This document shows, in pieces, positions 1 through 5,228 of a stretch of 6,126 nucleotides of DNA; position 1 is the stretch's first letter; each line of letters begins with the position of its first letter. The notes beneath the pieces were generated by a model. The model saw nothing but the letters and a program-made list of their open reading frames with translations. It did no database searches and was not told the DNA's origin. Made by a program: the position numbers and the translations under genes. Source of the DNA: Bacteroidota bacterium (GTDB taxonomy: Bacteria; Bacteroidota; Bacteroidia; CAMBQF01); the NCBI GenBank assembly GCA_027483285.1, contig JAIXUZ010000063.1, positions 1-6,126 on the forward strand, written 5' to 3'.

Positions 1-458
1 GACAGTGATGCTGTTTTATTTGTCGGGCCAAGGGCGCCGGCTACAAAGCGCGGTTTGTCTGGGTTCAGTGCCGTCATTTCATCGGCTACCTCACGGGCTA
101 TTTTAGCCGATTGGTAGTTGATTTCATATACCAAATCCTGACAGTCGTAATCCTCTTGCGCAACCTGTGTGCCGCTAAACGTGTTAGTTTCTACAATATC
201 AGAACCTGCCTCGTAGTATTGGCGGTGAATAGCCTTAATAATATCGGGGCGGCTAAGCGATAACAAATCGTTATTGCCTTTAAGCGGCTTTTTACGGTCT
301 TTAAGCGCAGGGTGGTTGCGGAAGTCGTCTTCCGTAAGTTTATAGCGTTGTATCATGGTGCCCATGGCACCATCTAATACCAATACGCGTTGCTCCAATG
401 CAGCGCAGAGCTGCTTACGGCGTTCTGCCAATGTTGTTGTAGTTACAGTAGTTTCCAA
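1..458 (-). CDS. metH: Cobalamin-dependent methionine synthase, N-terminal part (runs off window)
   Basis: This enzyme transfers a methyl group from 5-methyltetrahydrofolate to homocysteine through methylcobalamin, giving methionine in the cytoplasm. Only the first 152 codons are present, so the gene continues beyond base 1. Visible family motifs of the homocysteine S-methyltransferase barrel are LDGAMGTMIQ (residues 28-37), NNDLLSLSRPDII (62-74), GSDIVETNTF (85-94) and GALGPTNKTASLS (141 onward). The zinc-binding cysteines, folate, cobalamin and activation domains would lie outside, so a full-length MetH cannot be told from a split form. The start is taken as TTG at 458-456. An in-frame stop at 485-483 lies upstream, no ATG lies between, the first in-frame Met is inside the conserved LDGAMG motif, and AAGGAGG sits 5 nt before the TTG. 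A SAM-I riboswitch in the leader supports the methionine role. Confidence 0.95.
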   Translation of the reverse strand, partial: METTVTTTTLAERRKQLCAALEQRVLVLDGAMGTMIQRYKLTEDDFRNHPALKDRKKPLKGNNDLLSLSRPDIIKAIHRQYYEAGSDIVETNTFSGTQVAQEDYDCQDLVYEINYQSAKIAREVADEMTALNPDKPRFVAGALGPTNKTASL

Positions 459-463
459 ATTAA

Positions 464-470
464 CCTCCTT
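464..470 (-). promoter_or_regulatory. Strong ribosome binding site deciding the metH TTG start
   Basis: On the minus strand the sequence AAGGAGG, preceded by a run of A, lies 5 nt upstream of the TTG codon. This is a near-perfect complement of the 16S 3' end. It fixes the start where no ATG is available. Such a strong site is uncommon in Bacteroidota, whose genes usually have weak Shine-Dalgarno sequences; here it may offset the weak TTG codon or serve as the target of the riboswitch. Confidence 0.8.
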
Positions 471-503
471 TTTTTTAGGCCTTTAATATCAATATCAAGC
501 ACA

Positions 504-515
504 CAAACGCGTTTG
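504..515. repeat. 12-bp perfect palindrome in the metH leader
   Basis: CAAACGCGTTTG is a perfect palindrome between the SAM aptamer and the metH ribosome binding site. As RNA it can form only a short stem around a CGCG loop, slightly extended by G-U pairs. It has no following U tract, so it is not a convincing terminator. It could be part of the riboswitch expression platform, a DNA operator, or chance. Confidence 0.35.
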
Positions 516-580
516 CATTTGCAAGACATTTAAAACCGGCATATATGGGGTACAGAGAAGTGAAAAATTACATCGCTATA

Positions 581-696
581 CTTATCTCATCCCGCTTAAA
601 GCGAGAAGGAATTGGCACCTTCGGAATGGTGCGATGAAGCGCCATTAGGGGTTGCCAAGACATCATAGGGCCGGTCCCTCAGTCTTTCTTGATAAG
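581..696 (-). ncRNA. SAM-I (S-box) riboswitch, metH leader
   Basis: Read on the minus strand, this is a complete S-box aptamer. P1 is ACTTATC (697-691) pairing with GATAAGT (586-580). The core GAGGGACCGGCCC begins at 680, GGCAACC lies at 656-650, GGTGCCAATTCC begins at 619, and a P4 hairpin CTCGC-TTTAA-GCGGG comes just before the closing strand. Binding of S-adenosylmethionine is expected to lower metH expression. About 120 nt separate the aptamer from the start codon. I see no GC-rich hairpin with a U tract there, and no clean complement to the AAGGAGG site, so the switching mechanism is not evident. Confidence 0.95.
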
Positions 697-714
697 TTGT
701 GTCAAAGAACAATG

Positions 715-722
715 CAAATATA
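715..722 (-). promoter_or_regulatory. Promoter -10 element for the SAM riboswitch-metH transcript
   Basis: The minus strand reads TATATTTG here, matching the Bacteroidota sigma-70 -10 consensus TAnnTTTG exactly. Transcription would begin near base 707, about ten bases before the aptamer P1 strand, as expected for a riboswitch leader. I do not see a convincing -35 TTG-type element at the usual distance. Confidence 0.6.
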
Positions 723-728
723 AGAAAG

Positions 729-763
729 AATTAGATAATATGCGAATGAGATAATTAGATAAT
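729..763. repeat. 11-bp direct repeat upstream of the metH promoter
   Basis: AATTAGATAAT occurs at 729-739 and again at 753-763, a 24-bp start-to-start spacing. Relative to the inferred metH start near 707, the copies sit around -22 to -32 and -46 to -56, flanking the -35 region. This is a possible tandem operator, but the sequence is AT-rich and the repeat may be accidental. Confidence 0.4.
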
Positions 764-815
764 GTTTCAACAAGAAAATCAACATTGAAATATTTTAATC
801 AAGCTGTAACCAATT

Positions 816-836
816 GTATTTATGTAGCGTAAATAC
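816..836. repeat. Inverted repeat upstream of the lipoprotein gene
   Basis: GTATTTA (816-822) and TAAATAC (830-836) are perfect 7-bp arms around a 7-bp spacer, 61 bp before the ATG at 897. The left arm overlaps TATTTATG (818-825), a five-of-six match to the TAnnTTTG -10 consensus, so this could be an operator over a promoter. No -35 element at suitable spacing supports that promoter, and the rest of 764-896 shows nothing recognisable. Confidence 0.3.
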
Positions 837-896
837 ATAACCAAAACAACTTTCGCATACGATACACCACTACGCTAACTTTTACCTGAAACCAAC

Positions 897-2522
897 ATGA
901 ATGCGAAAGCGGTTTGTTTACCATTGCGGCACAAACCTTTTACCTACCTCAACCCACCGGTTGTTATGCTGATTTTCTTTTTCGCGGCTATGCTGCTCCT
1001 GTCGTGCAACAGCACACCAAGTACTGAAAATGCTTCTACTTTAGCAAAACCTGCTACTGAATCGCAGCCCCATGATTTTGCGTATCAGTATAGTGAAGAT
1101 GCTGTCAGCCCAAGTGTTAATACCATCCCTGTGCAAAGCCTGAATGCCTTGGTGCCATTAGCCAAAAGCAATACCAAAATTTTTGCTGTTAATACTGCTA
1201 AAGATACTGTGGTTATTGGCAACAAGGGGATAATGCTGCATATTGAAAAGGGGAGTTTTGATCTTGCCGACCCAACTGCCAATGTTAAGATTGAGCTTAA
1301 GGAATACATCAGTACTGCTGATTTCTTTTTTTCGGGCCTTAGTACCACCAGCAACGGCCTTTTGCTAGAGAGTGGAGGGACAGTATTTATTAGTGCTACC
1401 GCCAACGGCAAAGAAGTGAAATTAAAAGACGGTAAAACTATTGAAGTGGCTTTTCCCACAGCCAAACCTAAACCTAACATGCAAACATTTTACGGCGAGA
1501 AAAGCGCCGATGGTACTGTCAACTGGCTGCCTACCGGTAATACAACCATAAAACCTTTTACAAATTATAATTTTTATGATACAGTTGAAACAACAGATAC
1601 TATTGATGTTCACCTAAATTCTACATTAACAAAAAATAATTTTTTAATACAGACTTTTGATGGGCGGTACGGCTGCCTCAGGTTTGATGATGCTACACAG
1701 TATAAAAATATACTAGAATATTTTAATGATAAATTCACTATTACAGCATCAGAATTAAAAGCGCTTAACGGCACTGTAATTGAATTCGCTTTTATAATTG
1801 ACCGAAAAGGTAAAATTACTAAAGTAAACTCTGACGTTTTGCTTCTTAATAAACCTGCAGGTAGCATTGAGTTTGAAAGAAAAGATGCAATTAAAAGCGT
1901 AAGGGCTAAAATGACTACTGCGATAAAGCAAATGCCCGTTTTATATGGAAGGTTTAGTAATGAATACAGAGGGATTATTTGCGGAGTTGGTGGTGGTTCC
2001 AAACTACAATTTAACTCTACAAACAGGTTAAGGGTTTTTATCCGTGAAAATAGCGATAAGCCTGATTACACTGTCTATTCGCTAGATAAAACAGTAAAGC
2101 GCCAACGTAAATATAAGAGCCAGGTTTACAACAAGGCAAAAGAAGATTCAGTAAAAAATATTGATGCGCGGTATTGCTTTTTAAAATCGGATAAACTTGG
2201 CTGGATAAACTGCGACCGGTTTAGCGATAGCCAAATTGCAAAAACCAATGTGCATATAAACTTAAAGGCCGAAGCTAGTACTGAAGTGAGGGTGATTTTT
2301 AAAGATATTATGAGCGTGATGAATGCTTATTATGACAACGGCGGATATATTGTAAAAGATATACCAATAGGGGCTAACGTGAAATATATTGCCATACAAA
2401 ACCGGACAGACGGGATTTACTTTGCCGTAATAAATGGTAATACTAATAATAGCAATGTTTCGGGTTTTGAATTTAAGCCCATGACGATACAGGCTATTAA
2501 AAGCGAATTAGCTAGCCTTTAG
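897..2522 (+). CDS. Unrecognised 541-residue lipoprotein with ZU5-like and TonB_C-like segments
   Basis: No named family is recognised. The N-terminus is a long type II signal: about 23 residues with Arg/Lys/His, a hydrophobic stretch (MLIFFFAAMLLL) and the lipobox LLSC with Cys37. The following NSTPST has no acidic cluster, so a periplasm-facing anchor is more likely than surface export. Residues about 92-212 look like a beta-sandwich, with GIMLHIEKGSF, SGLSTTSNGLLLESGGTVFI and DGTVNWLPTG, recalling ZU5-like domains of Bacteroidota proteins. Residues about 290-352 (IEFAFIIDRKGKITKV through AIKQMPVLYG) resemble a degenerate TonB C-terminal domain. Residues 424-541 carry a third region with LGWINCDRF. 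The gene has no clear Shine-Dalgarno sequence. It diverges from metH and may be cotranscribed with the small ORFs 56 nt downstream. GC content drops sharply near residues 222-321. The domain calls are by eye. Confidence 0.9.
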   Translation: MNAKAVCLPLRHKPFTYLNPPVVMLIFFFAAMLLLSCNSTPSTENASTLAKPATESQPHDFAYQYSEDAVSPSVNTIPVQSLNALVPLAKSNTKIFAVNTAKDTVVIGNKGIMLHIEKGSFDLADPTANVKIELKEYISTADFFFSGLSTTSNGLLLESGGTVFISATANGKEVKLKDGKTIEVAFPTAKPKPNMQTFYGEKSADGTVNWLPTGNTTIKPFTNYNFYDTVETTDTIDVHLNSTLTKNNFLIQTFDGRYGCLRFDDATQYKNILEYFNDKFTITASELKALNGTVIEFAFIIDRKGKITKVNSDVLLLNKPAGSIEFERKDAIKSVRAKMTTAIKQMPVLYGRFSNEYRGIICGVGGGSKLQFNSTNRLRVFIRENSDKPDYTVYSLDKTVKRQRKYKSQVYNKAKEDSVKNIDARYCFLKSDKLGWINCDRFSDSQIAKTNVHINLKAEASTEVRVIFKDIMSVMNAYYDNGGYIVKDIPIGANVKYIAIQNRTDGIYFAVINGNTNNSNVSGFEFKPMTIQAIKSELASL

Positions 2523-2530
2523 AAGTTTGT

Positions 2531-2544
2531 GGAATTACTATTCC
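2531..2544. repeat. Short inverted repeat after the lipoprotein gene
   Basis: GGAAT-TACT-ATTCC is a perfect 5-bp inverted repeat 9 bp beyond the lipoprotein stop codon. As RNA it is a weak hairpin with no U tract, so read-through into the small ORFs is likely. It could be a processing or stability element, or chance. Confidence 0.25.
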
Positions 2545-2578
2545 ATTATCATCATGTAACCAATACAACTGTAGAGTA

Positions 2579-2677
2579 ATGAAAGCGTTAGTAGGAATAA
2601 TAAAGAAAGAGCGCCTGTGGGGGCCTATATTATGGGTGCTGCTGCTGGTATGTATTTTACTGGTGGGCAATAATTAA
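2579..2677 (+). CDS. Putative 32-residue single-span membrane peptide
   Basis: The ORF encodes MKALVGIIKKERLWGPILWV and then a hydrophobic run ending in LLVGNN. The basic N-terminal half (KKER) followed by about 15 hydrophobic residues (ILWVLLLVCILLVG) fits a single membrane span with its N-terminus in the cytoplasm. There is no lipobox or signal-peptidase site. Its stop lies only 4 nt before the next small ORF, suggesting translational coupling, and 56 nt separate it from the lipoprotein gene. No strong ribosome binding site is visible. I do not recognise it and cannot assign a function. At this length, a chance ORF remains possible. Confidence 0.5.
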   Translation: MKALVGIIKKERLWGPILWVLLLVCILLVGNN

Positions 2678-2681
2678 AACG

Positions 2682-2894
2682 ATGAAGCTGCTGATACTAA
2701 AATACAAGCTGGCCGCGTTATTAGTGCGCATTAAGCTGGTAAAGGTAAAGATGTTGTTTACCGGAAAGGGGAGCATTGGAAAGCTACGCCTAACATTACT
2801 AGCGTTGAATGTGCAATTGGCAAAGCAAGCGGTGCCTTACTATGTGTATACGGCTAAAAAGAAAGTAAAGAGTATGGTTCAGTTACTGAACTAA
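2682..2894 (+). CDS. Small, strongly basic protein with no acidic residues, function unknown
   Basis: This 70-residue product contains 13 Lys and 2 Arg but not one Asp or Glu, so its predicted pI is very high. The first 50 residues alternate basic and Leu/Ile/Val positions (for example LLILKYKLAALLVRIKLVKV), giving amphipathic character. The tail holds YYVY and a KKKVK cluster (residues 59-63). There is no cleavable signal peptide, zinc motif or recognisable DNA-binding fold. It starts 4 nt after the preceding membrane peptide stop and is followed 52 nt later by an intrinsic terminator, so it looks like the last gene of a transcript. It could bind membrane, RNA or DNA, or the charge bias could reflect a non-genuine ORF. 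No function is assigned. Confidence 0.55.
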   Translation: MKLLILKYKLAALLVRIKLVKVKMLFTGKGSIGKLRLTLLALNVQLAKQAVPYYVYTAKKKVKSMVQLLN

Positions 2895-2946
2895 AAGAGT
2901 CTGCGAGGCCTGTGAGAGGGGCTTTTCAGTTTGTTGTGTGTGTATG

Positions 2947-2975
2947 AAAAGGGCAAGAGCAATCTTGCCCTTTTT
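2947..2975 (+). terminator. Strong rho-independent terminator
   Basis: AAAAGGGCAAG (2947-2957) pairs perfectly with CTTGCCCTTTT (2964-2974) around the 6-nt loop AGCAAT, and a T-rich tail follows (TTTTTGTTTG). It ends the transcript of the lipoprotein and small ORFs and insulates it from the B12 operon. The A run on the 5' side gives it some potential in the opposite direction too, but no convergent gene is present. Confidence 0.92.
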
Positions 2976-3062
2976 GTTTGTAGCTTAATTGTATAGTGTT
3001 GGTTATCATTAGAGTTATAGAATAGTTTACGGGATGGGTTTAAAACATTCAACATAAGGTTA

Positions 3063-3070
3063 TATATTTG
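3063..3070 (+). promoter_or_regulatory. Promoter -10 element of the B12-uptake operon
   Basis: TATATTTG matches the Bacteroidota TAnnTTTG -10 consensus and is identical to the octamer before the SAM riboswitch. Transcription would start near 3075-3078, exactly at the first strand of the cobalamin aptamer. No clear -35 element is visible. Bases 2976-3062 otherwise show nothing recognisable. Confidence 0.6.
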
Positions 3071-3074
3071 CCCC

Positions 3075-3243
3075 GCTAAGGTTTCTAATCGCGTTGATTG
3101 GAATTAAAAGGGAACGGTGTGAAAATCGCCGACACTACCCGGTGCTGTAAGTCCTTTACAAGTTTTTTGCACAATGCCACTGTTGGTTTATCCATCACGG
3201 GAAGGCGCAAAGAATGGGACGAGTCAGAAGACCTGCCACTAGC
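3075..3243 (+). ncRNA. Cobalamin (adenosylcobalamin-class) riboswitch, btuB leader
   Basis: The conserved blocks appear in order: GGTTTC (3080-3085), AAAAGGGAACGGTGTGAAAA (3107 on), the P5 arm ACAC-TACCCG-GTGCTGT followed by AAGTC, GCCACTG (3176-3182), CACGGGAAGGC, and the B12 box AGTCAGAAGACCTGCC (3222-3237). GCTA (3075-3078) can pair with TAGC (3240-3243) as the closing P1 stem. Cobalamin binding is expected to repress the receptor and propeller genes downstream. The exact ligand subtype (adenosyl-, methyl- or hydroxocobalamin) is not assigned by eye. Confidence 0.95.
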
Positions 3244-3255
3244 ATAAATCAATAT

Positions 3256-3277
3256 TAGCTTTCGGGAAGAAAGGCTA
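3256..3277 (+). promoter_or_regulatory. Riboswitch expression platform: hairpin over the btuB ribosome binding region
   Basis: TAGCTTTC (3256-3263) pairs with GAAAGGCTA (3269-3277) with one bulged G, leaving the loop GGGAA. The 3' arm contains the only purine-rich GAAAGG before the start codon, and the hairpin ends 9 nt from the ATG. CGGG at 3263-3266 is complementary to CCCG at 3138-3141 in the aptamer's L5 loop. This matches the known kissing-loop (L5-L13) design, in which bound cobalamin stabilises the hairpin and blocks translation. With no U tract, translational rather than transcriptional control is inferred. Confidence 0.65.
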
Positions 3278-3286
3278 TTTGATACC

Positions 3287-5224
3287 ATGACGGTTAAACA
3301 CAACATACTACTGTTGCTATGTACCTTATGTACATGCATTGTGCTTGCCCAGGCACCCAAGGATACTGTGCCTATGCTTAAGGCTGCGCAAGACCTTTGT
3401 GCGGTTGAGGTACGCACGTATAGCACAGCGGCACCATCTGCCAGGTTTACTAACCTGAGTGAGTTGGCCATACGCAACAAAGGCAATACGCTAACCGAAC
3501 TAATACAAGAGAATACCGGTATCTACCTGAAAAATTACGGTCCGGGCATGCTTTCTACCATAGCCTTTAGGGGTACGGGTGCAGAACATACCGCTTTGGT
3601 GTGGAACAACATCACCATAAACTACCCAGTGCTTGGGTTGGCCGATTTTTCTACCATACCCGCCAACGGTTTTAGGGGCATAACCATTCAACACGGCTCA
3701 TCGAGTACCAATTTTGGTTCGTCGGCTATTGGCGGTGCGGTTATGCTTGGCAATTCTATGAGTTATGTTTCGGGTTTCGGGTTTATTAATAATGATACCT
3801 TACAGACATCGGCAACGTTTGAGGCGGGTAGCTATGGCCGCTATTTTGGGTCGGTATTTAATACGGTGGGTAATAAAAAGTTTAATAGTCGTACTACGGC
3901 GCAATGGCTTACGGCCAATAATAACTTCAACTTTGTAAACACCTTTAAGCTGGGCAAGCCTGAGGAAAGGCAGGTAAACAGCGCCATACAACAACGTGCC
4001 TTTATGCAGGACTTTGACTTTATTACCGGCGCATCAACTATAGGTATAAAAGCATGGTATAACTATACCGAAAGAGAAATTCCTCCAACGCTAACCAGTA
4101 ACGATACCAAGGCAAATCAGGTAGACGAGAGCATCAGGCTACTTGGGCTTTGGAATACCAAATACATAAACCTACGGGCGGCTTATGTGCACGATTACAT
4201 TGGCTATAACGACAACTACCTGGTATCGAATTCTAAAATGTCGACCAGTACGTTGCAGGCCGAGCATACCTTCTGGTTCCGCAACTACATGTACCTGAAA
4301 GTAGGAGGCGAGGGCCAGTTTTTTACGGCTGATATTGTAGACTATAACGGCTACAAAACAGAGTGGAGGGCATCTGCACTGGCTATATTCCGCTACGAAC
4401 CTATAAAGCGCTATGCGCTGATGGCAGGCTACAGGCACATTTTTGTACAGGGCTTTAAAACGGCGGCAGCGCCATCGTTTGGGGCTACGTATATGTTGGT
4501 GAAACATAACCTGATGGCTAAGCTTAGCGTATCGCGCAGCTTTAGGGTACCAACGCTTAACGAGCGCTATTGGGTGCCGGGTGGTAACACCGACCTGAAA
4601 GCCGAAGGCGGCTGGAACTACGAAGCGGGCCTTGTATACACGGGCAAAAAGCAAGGCTGGACATTTAAAGGTGAAGCTACGGGCTTTGCTATGCAAATAA
4701 ACAACTGGCTGCAGTGGCAACCTACAGGCTTTGGGTACTGGCAGCCACAAAACCTAAAACAGGTGCTTAGTCGCGGGGCAGAGGTTACAGGCAGTGCAGC
4801 CTATATTAACCAGTCGTTCAACCTAAAAGTAGATGGGGCCTATGCGCTGTCGGTAGCTACTAATCAACAGACTTACATCAACCTGCCGGGTATTGTAGGT
4901 AAGGATTTGATTTATACCCCACGCAATGTAGCATCGGGCGGGGTAACGGTGGGCTACAAAGGCTTTGCCTTGTTTGCCAATGTGCAGTACACCGGCTTAC
5001 GGTATACCACCAGCGATAATATCCAATCGGTAGACCCCTACTGGCTGCTGAATACGAGGCTTTCAAAGTCTATCAGCCTAAAAAATATAAGCCTGGATAT
5101 TTGGGTGCAGGCCTATAACATTACCAACAACAGCTACTTTAATTTGCCCTACCGCCCTATGCCGCTTCGCAACTATAGGGGCGGGGTTACCATTAACTTT
5201 CAAAAACCATTAAAACTAAAATAA
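3287..5224 (+). CDS. btuB: TonB-dependent outer-membrane cobalamin receptor (BtuB type)
   Basis: This outer-membrane receptor imports corrinoids using energy from TonB-ExbBD. The signal peptide is residues 1 to about 22 (cleavage near AQA). The plug domain runs from about 38 to 155, with NTLTELIQENTGIYLKNYGP (67-86), IAFRGTGAEHTALVWNN (92-108) and HGSSSTNFGSSAIGGAV (136-152). The remainder is a 22-strand-type beta-barrel with SFRVPTLNERYW (418-429), WNYEAGLVY and late-strand NYRGGVTINF (629-638). The length of 645 is normal for BtuB, and the extra N-terminal domain of SusC-type receptors is absent. A TonB box is not clear; DTVPM (26-30) is a candidate. The protein ends QKPLKLK, seven residues past the expected terminal Phe. 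The start is the first ATG after the riboswitch hairpin. Cobalamin specificity rests on the riboswitch and the propeller-lipoprotein neighbour; sequence alone would give only a vitamin-type receptor. Confidence 0.93.
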   Translation: MTVKHNILLLLCTLCTCIVLAQAPKDTVPMLKAAQDLCAVEVRTYSTAAPSARFTNLSELAIRNKGNTLTELIQENTGIYLKNYGPGMLSTIAFRGTGAEHTALVWNNITINYPVLGLADFSTIPANGFRGITIQHGSSSTNFGSSAIGGAVMLGNSMSYVSGFGFINNDTLQTSATFEAGSYGRYFGSVFNTVGNKKFNSRTTAQWLTANNNFNFVNTFKLGKPEERQVNSAIQQRAFMQDFDFITGASTIGIKAWYNYTEREIPPTLTSNDTKANQVDESIRLLGLWNTKYINLRAAYVHDYIGYNDNYLVSNSKMSTSTLQAEHTFWFRNYMYLKVGGEGQFFTADIVDYNGYKTEWRASALAIFRYEPIKRYALMAGYRHIFVQGFKTAAAPSFGATYMLVKHNLMAKLSVSRSFRVPTLNERYWVPGGNTDLKAEGGWNYEAGLVYTGKKQGWTFKGEATGFAMQINNWLQWQPTGFGYWQPQNLKQVLSRGAEVTGSAAYINQSFNLKVDGAYALSVATNQQTYINLPGIVGKDLIYTPRNVASGGVTVGYKGFALFANVQYTGLRYTTSDNIQSVDPYWLLNTRLSKSISLKNISLDIWVQAYNITNNSYFNLPYRPMPLRNYRGGVTINFQKPLKLK

Positions 5225-5228
5225 GAGT

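Noticed and set aside
966..1010. Alternative lipoprotein start at the ATG at 966
   Set aside because: It would begin directly with the hydrophobic segment and remove all positive charge from the signal peptide, so the ATG at 897 is preferred.
1085..2002. Three overlapping minus-strand open frames (1085-1480, 1422-1613, 1610-2002)
   Set aside because: They are antisense to the lipoprotein gene, without coherent domains or ribosome binding sites.
2895..2946. Possible second terminator (AAAAG ... CTTTT) just after the basic small ORF
   Set aside because: Only the outer five pairs match, the interior does not form a stable stem, and the perfect hairpin at 2947-2975 explains termination.
3085..3486. 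Minus-strand 133-codon open frame across the B12 riboswitch and btuB start
   Set aside because: It is antisense to a clear cobalamin riboswitch and a signal-peptide-encoding gene, and its product shows no family motif.
4172..4750. 192-codon open frame on the minus strand inside btuB
   Set aside because: It lies wholly antisense to a well-supported receptor gene, its product has no recognisable domain, and it is rich in residues produced by reverse reading of barrel codons.
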